This document shows positions 45,996 to 54,269 of a stretch of 64,000 bases of DNA, piece after piece. Location of the stretch: the NCBI RefSeq assembly GCF_042684705.1, contig NZ_JBHULZ010000023.1, positions 186,001 through 250,000 of the forward strand, in the 5' to 3' direction. Source of the stretch: Mesonia sediminis. Lineage in GTDB: Bacteria; Bacteroidota; Bacteroidia; Flavobacteriales; Flavobacteriaceae. The notes under the pieces were generated by a model that worked only from the letters and a program-made list of their open reading frames with translations, made no database searches and had not been told where the DNA came from. The translations under genes and the position numbers were made by a program. Each line of letters opens with the position of its first letter. Position 1 is the stretch's first letter.

Positions 45996-46512
45996 TATTA
46001 AGCTTGACTTGAATTTTGTTTAAACGGATATTGGCCTCAGGAACAATAAATGAAAGACTTAAACTTTTATCAGAGATATTTAGCTCCCCGTTTTGTATAG
46101 CATAATAACCAGCTTCACCTCTACAGTAACAGGATTTGTGTAACAAAACCTTGTACTGAAGTAGTTCAATATTGGTGGCCTTAATGGGATAATACTTATT
46201 AGGAAGCTCGATATATATATCCTCAAAATAATGTTGGTCAAGATGCATCTTATCGGCATTAATTCGGCTAGTAAGTTTTATGATTTGCTTACTACTATCG
46301 GCTACAAATTGAGGATAAATTTGGTTACTTACCTCATCTTTTATAAGAATCATTTTTTTATTACCCATTATTTCAGCTGCACAAGCGCTTTCTGGTATAC
46401 AACCAGATTGCCAATTAATAGACTTAATTGCACTATAATTTTCTGGTACTATTTGTGAGGTTTTACAGCCGATGATTAAGTTAATAGATAAAAATAGGAA
46501 AAGTAAACGCAT
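45985..46512 (-). CDS. Hypothetical lipoprotein
   Basis: A 175-residue protein with a short lipoprotein signal (MRLLFLFLSINLIIGC). I do not recognise the family. The mature part has six cysteines, including C37-like GCIPESACAAE and KSCYCRGEAGYYAI; it looks beta-rich and probably contains a META/DUF-type small domain. The C-terminus ends in VQVKL-type strands (NKIQVKLNTNR). A -7 box TATTTTTG lies at 46523-46530, 10 nt before the start. It is divergent from the SRPBCC-SDR-photolyase operon and overlaps the M28 gene tail by 11 nt. Confidence 0.7.
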   Translation of the reverse strand: MRLLFLFLSINLIIGCKTSQIVPENYSAIKSINWQSGCIPESACAAEIMGNKKMILIKDEVSNQIYPQFVADSSKQIIKLTSRINADKMHLDQHYFEDIYIELPNKYYPIKATNIELLQYKVLLHKSCYCRGEAGYYAIQNGELNISDKSLSLSFIVPEANIRLNKIQVKLNTNR

Positions 46513-46522
46513 GTTTTTTTAT

Positions 46523-46530
46523 CAAAAATA
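46523..46530 (-). promoter_or_regulatory. -7 promoter box of the hypothetical lipoprotein gene
   Basis: Minus-strand TATTTTTG lies 10 nt upstream of the ATG at 46512, with a TTG 18 nt further upstream. The predicted leader is only a few nucleotides. Confidence 0.5.
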
Positions 46531-46611
46531 GACAATATTTAAGAAAAACAACTGTATAAGAAAATAACTTTTGTTTAACTTTTATATTATTTTATTAAAC
46601 ACCGAAAATTG

Positions 46612-46619
46612 TACTTTTG
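46612..46619 (+). promoter_or_regulatory. -7 promoter box of the photolyase operon (predicted leaderless)
   Basis: TACTTTTG matches TAnnTTTG and ends only 4 nt before the ATG at 46624, so transcription should start at or within a base or two of the start codon. Confidence 0.45.
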
Positions 46620-46623
46620 AAAT

Positions 46624-47085
46624 ATGAAAATTTATACTTTACAAAGTAAACAGCGTTTTCCTATTTCGGTAGAACAAGCTTGGGACTTTTTATCAGATCC
46701 TAAAAATCTAAAAATCATTACTCCAGACTATATGGGGTTCCATATTCAATCAGGGGCAGATCGACCCATGTATGCCGGACAAATTATTGAGTATATCGTA
46801 ACGCCTATTGCTGGCATTAAAACCAAATGGGTAACAGAAATTACTCATGTTGAAAAAGGTAGATATTTTGTAGATGAACAAAGGTTTGGCCCCTACTCCC
46901 TGTGGCACCACAAGCATTTTATAAATGAAATTCCTGAAGGTGTAGAAATGGAAGATATTGTGCATTACAAATTACCTTTAGGAATTTTTGGACAAATGGC
47001 TCATCCGATATTGGTTCAACCAAAATTGGAGGAGATTTTTAATTACAGAACCCAAAAGTTAGAGAAACTATTTGGTAAATTTTAA
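46624..47085 (+). CDS. SRPBCC family ligand-binding-fold protein
   Basis: A 153-residue START/Bet v1-like protein: SKQRFPISVEQAWDFLSDPKNLKIITPDYMGF at the start, a central PIAGIKTKWVTEITHVE, then FGPYSLWHHKHFINEIPEGVEMEDIVHYKLPLG and a C-terminal helix. Such proteins bind hydrophobic ligands; no enzyme motif is visible. It is the first gene of a three-gene operon with an SDR oxidoreductase (5 nt gap) and a photolyase. In my recollection the SRPBCC-SDR-photolyase trio is common in marine Bacteroidota, but its joint role is not known. Confidence 0.88.
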   Translation: MKIYTLQSKQRFPISVEQAWDFLSDPKNLKIITPDYMGFHIQSGADRPMYAGQIIEYIVTPIAGIKTKWVTEITHVEKGRYFVDEQRFGPYSLWHHKHFINEIPEGVEMEDIVHYKLPLGIFGQMAHPILVQPKLEEIFNYRTQKLEKLFGKF

Positions 47086-47090
47086 TTACT

Positions 47091-47786
47091 ATGGAAAAAA
47101 CAATTTTATTTATTGGCGGTAGCAAAGGCATAGGATTTGAAACTGTTAAACTGTTACACGATACGCATAACGTCATTGTCGCCTCACGTAGCCAAGGTGA
47201 ATTATCAGAAACCAAAGCAAAACATTTGAATTTTGATGCCTTTCAGGATGATATTAACACACTTGATTTACCAGATAACCTTGACGGATTGGTGTATTGC
47301 CCAGGAACCATAAATCTAAAACCTTTCAACCGACTTAAAACCCATGATTTTGAGGTAGATTTACAAAAGAATTTTCTATCATTAGTTCGCATAACAAGAG
47401 CACTTTTACCTAAGCTAAAAAAAGGAGATCATCCTAGTATTGTATATTTTAGCACAGTAGCGGTACAATTGGGAATGCCATTTCATACCAGCGTAGCAGC
47501 ATCAAAAGGAGCAATTGAAGGCTTTACGCGTGCTTTAGCAGCCGAAAATGCCCCTACCCTTCGCGTCAATGCTATTGCGCCATCTTTAACCCATACAGGT
47601 CTAGCCGATAAAATGCTAAACAACGAAAAGAAGTTAGAAAGTATGAACGAGCGACATCCTCTGAAGCGTATCGGTAAGCCTAGTGATATTGCGACGATGG
47701 TTAAATTTCTACTAAGTGAAGATAGCAGTTGGATTACTGGCCAAATTATGAAGGTAGATGGTGGTCTGTCTTCGGTAAAACTTTAA
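47091..47786 (+). CDS. SDR family oxidoreductase
   Basis: A 231-residue short-chain dehydrogenase. The cofactor loop GGSKGIGFETVKLL is the TGxxxGIG type (here GGSKGIG). The catalytic set includes Ser in FSTVAVQLG and a degenerate YxxxK as SVAASKGAIEG, in which the catalytic Tyr is replaced (HTSVAASKG). The C-terminal WITGQIMKVDGG motif is intact. The missing Tyr at the YxxxK position suggests altered or lost redox activity. It lies between SRPBCC and photolyase genes, with a 2-nt gap to the photolyase start. Confidence 0.9.
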   Translation: MEKTILFIGGSKGIGFETVKLLHDTHNVIVASRSQGELSETKAKHLNFDAFQDDINTLDLPDNLDGLVYCPGTINLKPFNRLKTHDFEVDLQKNFLSLVRITRALLPKLKKGDHPSIVYFSTVAVQLGMPFHTSVAASKGAIEGFTRALAAENAPTLRVNAIAPSLTHTGLADKMLNNEKKLESMNERHPLKRIGKPSDIATMVKFLLSEDSSWITGQIMKVDGGLSSVKL

Positions 47787-47788
47787 AT

Positions 47789-49096
47789 ATGTCAAAAGAA
47801 TTAAATCTTTTTTGGTTTAGACGGGATCTAAGACTTGATGATAACAAAGGTTTGTTAGAAGCATTAAAGTCTGATTACCCTGTTTTGCCAATTTTTATTT
47901 TCGATTCGCAAATTTTAAGTGAATTACCTAAACAAGACCCCAGAGTCACTTTTATTTATGAAAGATTACAAACGATGCGGTCTGTTTTACAGGATGAATA
48001 CGGAAGTTCAATTGCAATATTTTATGGAGAACCGGTTACCATTTTTAAGCAAATAGTAAAAGAGTATGATGTAAAACAAGTATTTACCAATCGGGATTAT
48101 GAGCCTTATGCAATTTCGCGAGATAAAAAAATAGCAGAATTACTCCAAGATCATAAAATAGATTTTATTACACATAAAGATCAAGTAATTTTTGAAAAAG
48201 AAGAAATAGTAAAAGACAATGGCGAACCCTATCTGGTATACACCCCTTATATGAAAAAATGGCGTTCTGCTTTTAAGGAAGCTATGGCAGAACCTTTTTA
48301 TACCAGCTCATTCACCAGTAATTATTATAAGAACTCTCGGCTACCTAATTTAAGTCTTTCGGATATTGGTTTTGAAAAATCTTCAATTTCTTTTCCTGAA
48401 TATGATGTTACCCCTACTACCCTAAATGAATACTCAGAAAATAGAGATTTACCGGCAAAGAGGGCTACCTCAAACCTAAGTCCGCATTTACGCTTTGGAA
48501 GTGTCGGGTTAAGAAAAATAATAAAGAAGGCGCTGCAAGCTAAAGATGATTTCTTTCTAAAAGAATTGATTTGGAGAGAGTTTTTTATGCAGATTTTGTA
48601 TCATTTTCCTGAGACAGCAACCAATGCGTTTAAGAAAAAATACGATAATATCGCTTGGCGAAATAATGAAGAAGAGTTTAAAAAATGGAAAGAAGGTAAA
48701 ACCGGATACCCTATTGTTGATGCAGGAATGCGTCAATTGAATCAAACAGGATTAATGCATAATAGAGTACGAATGGTGGTAGGTAGTTTTTTATGTAAAC
48801 ACCTGTTAATCGATTGGCGGTGGGGTGAAGCTTATTTTGCTGAAAAACTACTTGATTACGAGATGGCTTCAAACGTAGGTAATTGGCAATGGGTTGCGGG
48901 CTGTGGTGTTGATGCTGCGCCATATTTTAGAATTTTTAATCCGCATAGCCAATTAGAAAAATTTGATAAGGATAAAAATTACATTAAGAAATGGATACCT
49001 GAACTGGAAACAGAAAGCTATATTTCTCCTATAGTAGAGCATAAAGAGGCTCGAGAGAGATGTTTAAAAGTTTATAAAGCGGCTGTTCAGAAATAG
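47789..49096 (+). CDS. Cryptochrome/DNA photolyase family protein
   Basis: The frame opens inside the SDR gene at 47729, but the photolyase N-terminus (MSKELNLFWFRRDLRLDDN) starts at ATG-47789, giving 435 residues. The N-terminal alpha/beta domain is followed by the FAD-binding domain: FKKWKEGKTGYPIVDAGMRQL, RVRMVVGSFLCKHLLIDWRWGE and NWQWVAGCGVDAAPYFRIFNP. This is the class I CPD photolyase pattern, and the enzyme should split UV dimers using blue light. It is third in the operon with SRPBCC and SDR genes, which suggests light/UV-linked expression. Confidence 0.93.
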   Translation: MSKELNLFWFRRDLRLDDNKGLLEALKSDYPVLPIFIFDSQILSELPKQDPRVTFIYERLQTMRSVLQDEYGSSIAIFYGEPVTIFKQIVKEYDVKQVFTNRDYEPYAISRDKKIAELLQDHKIDFITHKDQVIFEKEEIVKDNGEPYLVYTPYMKKWRSAFKEAMAEPFYTSSFTSNYYKNSRLPNLSLSDIGFEKSSISFPEYDVTPTTLNEYSENRDLPAKRATSNLSPHLRFGSVGLRKIIKKALQAKDDFFLKELIWREFFMQILYHFPETATNAFKKKYDNIAWRNNEEEFKKWKEGKTGYPIVDAGMRQLNQTGLMHNRVRMVVGSFLCKHLLIDWRWGEAYFAEKLLDYEMASNVGNWQWVAGCGVDAAPYFRIFNPHSQLEKFDKDKNYIKKWIPELETESYISPIVEHKEARERCLKVYKAAVQK

Positions 49097-49122
49097 ACGC
49101 TTTATAAACTTCTAAATCGCTC

Positions 49123-50283
49123 TTATTTTTTGATTTTATGCACTTTTTTTGTGCCTGAATAAATCTCATATTTCAATAGCTTGGCTTCTAACTTAGCATT
49201 GTAAAGCTTTATTTTCCGAGAAGGTCGTAGGCCTACATTTTTTATCGCTTCAAAATCAGATACAATAAACCAAGCTTGAGTATCTTGATAATTTTGTTTT
49301 AAAGTATCTCCCAAGCTAGAGTAAAACCGAGGTATATCAATCGACAACCTTTCCCCGTAAGGGGGATTAAATACCATATGTAAATGGCCATCTACTGGTT
49401 TTTCGCTGTTAAAAAAGTCTAATTGTTCAATTTTTATGAACTCTTCTAAGTTTGCATTTTTAACGTTATCTTGTGCCTTTCGCACCGCAGAAGGGGCTTT
49501 ATCGTACCCAATAATAGCATACTCAAAACCACGTATTTTATTTAAAACCGACTCTTCTATCTTTTCAAATAAATCAACATCCCAATCTTTCCAACGTTCA
49601 AAACCAAATTCTTTTTTATTTAAGTTGGGTGGTATATTACACGCAATCATTGCAGCTTCTATTAATAATGTACCGCTACCACACATTGGGTCTAAGAAAT
49701 GTGATTGACCGTCCCACCCGCTCAGTAAAAGCATACCGGCAGCCAGTACTTCATTTATTGGTGCAATATTAGTTGCCGTTTTGTATCCACGTTTGTGAAG
49801 CGATTGCCCAGAACTATCTAGTGAAACTGTACAAAGACTTTCTTCAATATGAATGTTTATTCTTAAATCTGGATAATCTAAATCAACATTGGGTCTTTTT
49901 GAGGTCTGATCTCTAAACCGGTCTACAATGGCGTCTTTGGTTTTAAGGGCAATAAATTTACTATGAGTAAATCGGCTAGAGTGCACCGTTGCGTCAACCG
50001 CTAATGTTCCATTGTTATCTAAAAAATTCTCCCACTTTATAGCGTATATTTTTTTATATAAATCGTCTTCATTAAATATTTTAAACTGCTTAATGGGTTT
50101 TAAAATTTTAATTGCGGTTCTCAGACTTAAATTTGCCTTATACATAAAGCCTTTATCTCCTTCGAACCGAACATTTCGAACACCCTTTTTAACGTTAATT
50201 GCGCCTAAGTTCTTTAACTCAGTTTCCAAAACCTCCTCCAATCCAAAAAGGGTTTTGGCCACCATTTCAAAATTATTTTGCAT
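49123..50283 (-). CDS. THUMP-domain class I RNA methyltransferase (RlmL-type N-terminal half)
   Basis: A 386-residue protein. An N-terminal THUMP RNA-binding domain (residues ~1-150) is followed by an AdoMet domain with motif I FLDPMCGSGTLLIEAAMIACN and motif IV FNPPYGERL, the N2-guanine or RNA-base MTase type seen in RlmL (m2G2445). It lacks the RlmK half, as in most Bacteroidota. It is transcribed from a promoter box (TATTTTTG, 50302-50309) that lies back to back with that of the divergent methyltransferase. It probably methylates 23S rRNA guanine. Confidence 0.9.
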   Translation of the reverse strand: MQNNFEMVAKTLFGLEEVLETELKNLGAINVKKGVRNVRFEGDKGFMYKANLSLRTAIKILKPIKQFKIFNEDDLYKKIYAIKWENFLDNNGTLAVDATVHSSRFTHSKFIALKTKDAIVDRFRDQTSKRPNVDLDYPDLRINIHIEESLCTVSLDSSGQSLHKRGYKTATNIAPINEVLAAGMLLLSGWDGQSHFLDPMCGSGTLLIEAAMIACNIPPNLNKKEFGFERWKDWDVDLFEKIEESVLNKIRGFEYAIIGYDKAPSAVRKAQDNVKNANLEEFIKIEQLDFFNSEKPVDGHLHMVFNPPYGERLSIDIPRFYSSLGDTLKQNYQDTQAWFIVSDFEAIKNVGLRPSRKIKLYNAKLEAKLLKYEIYSGTKKVHKIKK

Positions 50284-50301
50284 ATATAAATTCTCTTACG
50301 G

Positions 50302-50320
50302 CAAAAATACATTATTTTTG
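50302..50320. promoter_or_regulatory. Back-to-back divergent -7 promoter boxes
   Basis: Minus-strand TATTTTTG at 50302-50309 serves the THUMP methyltransferase (start 50283). Plus-strand TATTTTTG at 50313-50320 serves the methyltransferase at 50327. Only 3 nt separate the boxes, so the two promoters cannot be occupied at once. The plus-strand box leaves almost no leader. Confidence 0.55.
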
Positions 50321-50326
50321 TGGGCT

Positions 50327-51070
50327 ATGAGAATTGACGATAAAAAATGGTACGCACATTGGTTTGATACCCCTCACTACCATAAACTCTATAAACATAG
50401 AGATGAAGAAGAGGCTGCTTTTTTTATGAATAATCTAGTTAAAAAACTAGATTTAAAATGCGGAAAACATATTTTAGATGTGGCGTGTGGTAGAGGAAGA
50501 CACGCCAATTTCTTAAACAAAATAGGCTTTGAAGTAACGGGTATAGACCTTTCTGCTAATAATATAGCATTTGCAGAGCAGTATGCCAATGAATCTTTGC
50601 ATTTTAAAAGACAAGATATGCGCAAAGCACTGCCTACCAAGTTTGATGCTATTTTTAACCTGTTTACCAGCTTTGGTTATTTTGAAGATGATGAAGATAA
50701 TCTAATGGTTTTAAAAGCCTTTAAAAAGCAACTTAAGCCAAAGGCTTGTTCTGTTATCGATTTTGTGAATAAAAATCATGTTCAAAAAAATCTGGTAAAG
50801 GAGGAAAATAAACTGGTTGATGGAATTAATTTTTATATCAAACGCCGAATAGATAACCGGTATATTTATAAAGACATTAGCTTTGAGGCCGAGGGGCAAT
50901 GCTTCAATTTTACTGAAAGGGTAAGAGCGTTTGAATTAGCTGACTTTGAAAGGTTTTTTAATCAGCTAGAGCTTAATCTAGTGAACGTATTTGGCGATTA
51001 TCAATTAGCTGATTTTGACCTAACCGAATCACCAAGAATGATACTAATCGTAAATCGCGCAGATGAGTAG
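50327..51070 (+). CDS. Class I SAM-dependent methyltransferase
   Basis: The frame is open from 50012, but that 105-codon extension lies antisense to the THUMP methyltransferase. The -7 box and ATG at 50327 define the true start (247 residues). Motif I is ILDVACGRGRHANFL; FDAIFNLFTSFGYFEDDEDN and a C-terminal EPSRMILIV-like strand (ESPRMILIVNRA) follow. It resembles small-molecule methyltransferases of the UbiE/Tehb-like class; the substrate is unknown. It overlaps the ZIP transporter start by 8 nt. Confidence 0.88.
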   Translation: MRIDDKKWYAHWFDTPHYHKLYKHRDEEEAAFFMNNLVKKLDLKCGKHILDVACGRGRHANFLNKIGFEVTGIDLSANNIAFAEQYANESLHFKRQDMRKALPTKFDAIFNLFTSFGYFEDDEDNLMVLKAFKKQLKPKACSVIDFVNKNHVQKNLVKEENKLVDGINFYIKRRIDNRYIYKDISFEAEGQCFNFTERVRAFELADFERFFNQLELNLVNVFGDYQLADFDLTESPRMILIVNRADE

Positions 51071-51728
51071 TTTTTTACCCATTCTAGCTGTTTTTATTGG
51101 TGTAATAATAGCTAGGCTAATAAAATACAATGCGAATGCGATAAAATTGCTTTTATCGTTTAGTGGCGCTTTTTTATTGGCTATTACCGTATTTGAATTT
51201 ATACCACACGTTTATAAGGACTACAACAAATTAGTAGGTGTATGTACAATGTTAGGTATTTTACTACAATTGTTTTTAGAATTTTTGTCTAAGGGCGCTG
51301 AACACGGACATATACATATTGATAAAAGTGAAACCAATTTTCCTGTATTGCTTTTTATTAGCTTGTGTTTACATTCTTTTTTGGAAGGCTATCCACTACA
51401 CGGACATAATCACTTGCTTTGGGGTGTGGCAATTCACAAAGTTCCGATTGCAATAATAATTAGCTCTTTTTTACTTTACTCTTCGCTTTCTCGCATAAAA
51501 GTTTTTATGTTCCTAATTATATTCGCTTTAATGACACCATTAGGAAGCTTAACCCAACAATATTTTACGGGATTAGCAAAGTTCAATATATATATTGAGG
51601 CAGTTGTTATTGGTATTTTATTGCACGTTTCTACTACCATTCTATTTGAATCATCTAAAAATCATCAATTTAACCTATCTAAGGTTTTAGCTATCTTGGT
51701 TGGGGTTATTACAGCTTATTTTTTATAA
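51063..51728 (+). CDS. ZIP family metal transporter
   Basis: A 221-residue protein with about seven to eight TM helices. TM4-5 carry the metal-site motifs LCLHSFLEGYPLHGH and GVAIHKVPIAIIISSFLL, which correspond to the HNxxEG and HEIPHE sites of ZIP proteins in a slightly altered form. A His-rich loop (EHGHIHIDKSE) lies between TM3 and TM4. It should move zinc or iron inward. It overlaps the upstream methyltransferase by 8 nt and is followed by a DUF4268 gene after 3 nt. Confidence 0.9.
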   Translation: MSSFLPILAVFIGVIIARLIKYNANAIKLLLSFSGAFLLAITVFEFIPHVYKDYNKLVGVCTMLGILLQLFLEFLSKGAEHGHIHIDKSETNFPVLLFISLCLHSFLEGYPLHGHNHLLWGVAIHKVPIAIIISSFLLYSSLSRIKVFMFLIIFALMTPLGSLTQQYFTGLAKFNIYIEAVVIGILLHVSTTILFESSKNHQFNLSKVLAILVGVITAYFL

Positions 51729-51731
51729 TCA

Positions 51732-52163
51732 ATGTTTAGCAAATCGGAATCAAAAAAAATTAGAGAGGAGTTTTGGACTCATTTTGGGAAACAAAGTCCG
51801 AAAAAATGGATACTGTACAATACTAAAATTAAAGCGATTGACCTTAAATTTAATTTTGATACCAAAAAAGCAAATCTTGGAATTCAGATTGACGCACACG
51901 ATTCTGAAAAACAGCAAATATATTGGGATAAATTTTTAAGTATAAAACAGTTGCTTTTAGATGAGGTAAATCCTGATTTTATTTTTGACGCAAATTACGA
52001 GGTTATTCCAGGTAAATATATCGGTTATATATATATCCCATTAAAAGAAAAAGTTAGTATTCATAATAAGAAATCCTGGGAAGTTGTGATTTCTTTTTTT
52101 AATAAAAATATGTTGGCTTTGGAGGATTTTTTTATTGAATACTATGATTTTATAAAAGTATAA
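51732..52163 (+). CDS. DUF4268 domain protein
   Basis: A 143-residue soluble protein matching DUF4268: SEFWTHFGK-like start (REEFWTHFGKQSPKKWILYNTKI), then FNFDTKKANLGIQIDAHD and a C-terminal FNKNMLALEDFFIEYYDFIK. DUF4268 occurs alone or at the C-terminus of restriction-endonuclease-like proteins, and no function is established for the single-domain form. It is the last gene of the methyltransferase-ZIP operon, 3 nt after ZIP, and ends at an intrinsic terminator. Confidence 0.85.
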   Translation: MFSKSESKKIREEFWTHFGKQSPKKWILYNTKIKAIDLKFNFDTKKANLGIQIDAHDSEKQQIYWDKFLSIKQLLLDEVNPDFIFDANYEVIPGKYIGYIYIPLKEKVSIHNKKSWEVVISFFNKNMLALEDFFIEYYDFIKV

Positions 52164-52198
52164 AAAAATCCGTAAAGTTAATTATACGGATTTTTTTT
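52163..52198 (+). terminator. Intrinsic terminator after the DUF4268 gene
   Basis: AAAAAATCCGTA (52163-52174) pairs with TACGGATTTTTT (52185-52196), and the T-run continues to 52198. The stem also functions on the minus strand for trxB, whose stop is at 52219. Confidence 0.85.
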
Positions 52199-52218
52199 AA
52201 AATAATTAAACCTTTAAA

Positions 52219-53199
52219 TTAAGAAGCCGAAACCTCTTCTTCTGGTGTTGCAACGCTTGCCAAATAACGCTCGGCATCTAAAGCTGCCATACATCCTGTA
52301 CCCGCCGCTGTAATGGCTTGTCTGTAGTCTTTATCTTGAACGTCACCACTGGCAAAAACGCCAGGAATATTGGTTTTTGTAGTTTTACCCTTTGTGATTA
52401 AATAACCAGCGTCATCCATCTCTAACTGATCTTTAAAAATATCGGTATTAGGCTTATGACCAATAGCAATAAATAGACCTGTTATTTTTATTTCTTCTTT
52501 TTCTCCAGTTTGATTATTAACCATACGCAAACCTTCAACTACTTGGTCTCCTAAAACCTCATCTACTTCTGTATTATAACGCAAATCTATATTTTTTGTA
52601 GAAGTAACACGGTGTTGCATAGCTTTAGAGGCACGCATTTCGTCTTTTCTTACCAGCATGGTTACTTTATTGCATATATTAGCTAGGTAAGTAGCTTCTT
52701 CTGCTGCTGTATCACCACCACCTACAATAGCCACATCTTGGTTTTTATAAAAGAAACCATCGCAAACTGCACATGCAGAAACACCACCTCCACGTAGACG
52801 CTGTTCACTAGGTAAACCTAAATATTTTGCCGTTGCACCGGTAGAAATAATAATTGTTTGTGCCTCTATCCAGGTTTTGTTGTCTACACAAGCTTTGTGA
52901 ACACCTCCAACTTCTTGGCTTAATTTCACTTCGGTAATCATACCTATTCTTACTTCGGTACCAAAACGTTCTGCCTGCTGTTGCAATTGCACCATCATAG
53001 TTGGACCATCGATCCCTTCGGGATAACCTGGAAAATTATCTACTTCTGTAGTTGTAGTCAACTGGCCTCCAGGCTCCATACCTGTGTACACAACTGGTTG
53101 CATATCGGCTCTTGCGGCATAAATCGCAGCCGTGTAACCCGCGGGTCCAGAACCAATAATTAAGCATTTTATTCTTTCCATTTTATTTTCTTCTGCCAT
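52219..53199 (-). CDS. trxB: Thioredoxin-disulfide reductase
   Basis: I start at ATG-53199 (326 residues) rather than the track start at 53229. It has the FAD-binding GSGPAGYTAAIYAARA, the redox-active CAVC (C143-C146), the NADPH motif VGGGDTAAEEA and the FAD-site GDVQDKDYRQAITAAGTGCMAA. It reduces thioredoxin with NADPH in the cytosol. It is transcribed alone, convergent with the DUF4268 gene and divergent from the TDO gene. Confidence 0.97.
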   Translation of the reverse strand: MAEENKMERIKCLIIGSGPAGYTAAIYAARADMQPVVYTGMEPGGQLTTTTEVDNFPGYPEGIDGPTMMVQLQQQAERFGTEVRIGMITEVKLSQEVGGVHKACVDNKTWIEAQTIIISTGATAKYLGLPSEQRLRGGGVSACAVCDGFFYKNQDVAIVGGGDTAAEEATYLANICNKVTMLVRKDEMRASKAMQHRVTSTKNIDLRYNTEVDEVLGDQVVEGLRMVNNQTGEKEEIKITGLFIAIGHKPNTDIFKDQLEMDDAGYLITKGKTTKTNIPGVFASGDVQDKDYRQAITAAGTGCMAALDAERYLASVATPEEEVSAS

Positions 53200-53333
53200 A
53201 ATTTTCAAATTTCTTGGTAAAAATAACAAGAAAGCCTTACATTTCAGAATTAAATTAATGAAGAATTTTTATCACTCGATAAGTTCTAACAATTTAAAAT
53301 TATTTTTACCTTTTAACCACTAATAAAAACCTT

Positions 53334-54254
53334 ATGAGTACCCAGGATAAAGTGATTCAGCAAATTGAAGAAAAATATAATAATTTGGGAGAAAATCCTG
53401 AGAATTATTTGAATGGATTGCTACAAGCCAAACCTATAAACTATTGGGACTATATTCAAGTAGACACCCTTTTAACCCTACAGAAGCCAAGAACAGATTT
53501 TAAAGATGAAGCGATCTTTATCATGTATCATCAAATTACCGAATTGGTTTTAAAACTAATGATTCATGAAATTAAACAACTGGTTCATGGTGATTTACCC
53601 GAACAAGAAATTTTCAAAGAAAAACTAGTTCGATTAAATCGGTATACGGGAATGTTAATGACTTCTTTTGATGTAATGCGCTTTGGAATGGATTATGACG
53701 ATTATAATGTTTTTAGAGCAACCTTAACACCGGCAAGTGGGTTTCAAAGTGCTCAATTTAGAATATTAGAAATTTATTGTACCCCCCTAATCAATCTTAT
53801 AAACGCTAAGGGGCGTGAACGTCTACCTAGTAAACCTACCACACAAGATTATTTTGAACACATTTACTGGAAAGATGCCGGACACAACCGTAAAACGGGT
53901 AAAAAATCTTTAACTTTAAGACAGTTTGAAGAAAAATATTTAGCCGATTTTATTACTTTAGCCGATAGCGTAAAAGGAAACACCTTGGCTGAACGTCTTG
54001 ATAAATATGGTGTTATAAATGATTCTTTACTCGAAGCTGTTAGAGAATTTGATAATGCCTATAATGTGCTTTGGCCTATAGTACACCTTAACACTGCTCA
54101 ACATTATTTAAATAAAAAAGGAGAAGGTAAGGCTGCTACAGGAGGATCTGAATGGATGAAATACCTTCATCCTAAATACCAACAGCGGAAATTTTTCCCT
54201 TCTGTTTGGACAGATCAAGAAATTTTAAATTATAAAGACTTTCCTAATTTTTAA
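53334..54254 (+). CDS. Tryptophan 2,3-dioxygenase family protein
   Basis: A 306-residue haem dioxygenase: FIMYHQITELVLKLMIHEI (substrate-contact His, H66), RFGMDYDDYNVFRATLTPASGFQSAQFR, and the axial haem His region WPIVHLNTAQHYL near residue 256. It would open the indole ring of tryptophan to N-formylkynurenine. It is slightly longer and more divergent than classical bacterial TDO, so a related substrate is possible. Acs follows 15 nt downstream, an arrangement also found in other Flavobacteriia in my recollection. Confidence 0.92.
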   Translation: MSTQDKVIQQIEEKYNNLGENPENYLNGLLQAKPINYWDYIQVDTLLTLQKPRTDFKDEAIFIMYHQITELVLKLMIHEIKQLVHGDLPEQEIFKEKLVRLNRYTGMLMTSFDVMRFGMDYDDYNVFRATLTPASGFQSAQFRILEIYCTPLINLINAKGRERLPSKPTTQDYFEHIYWKDAGHNRKTGKKSLTLRQFEEKYLADFITLADSVKGNTLAERLDKYGVINDSLLEAVREFDNAYNVLWPIVHLNTAQHYLNKKGEGKAATGGSEWMKYLHPKYQQRKFFPSVWTDQEILNYKDFPNF

Positions 54255-54269
54255 ATATAATTCTTTGGT

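Noticed and set aside
50012..50326. 105-codon N-terminal extension of the methyltransferase frame
   Set aside because: It lies antisense to the THUMP methyltransferase and upstream of a clear -7 box; the family N-terminus and ATG-50327 fit better.
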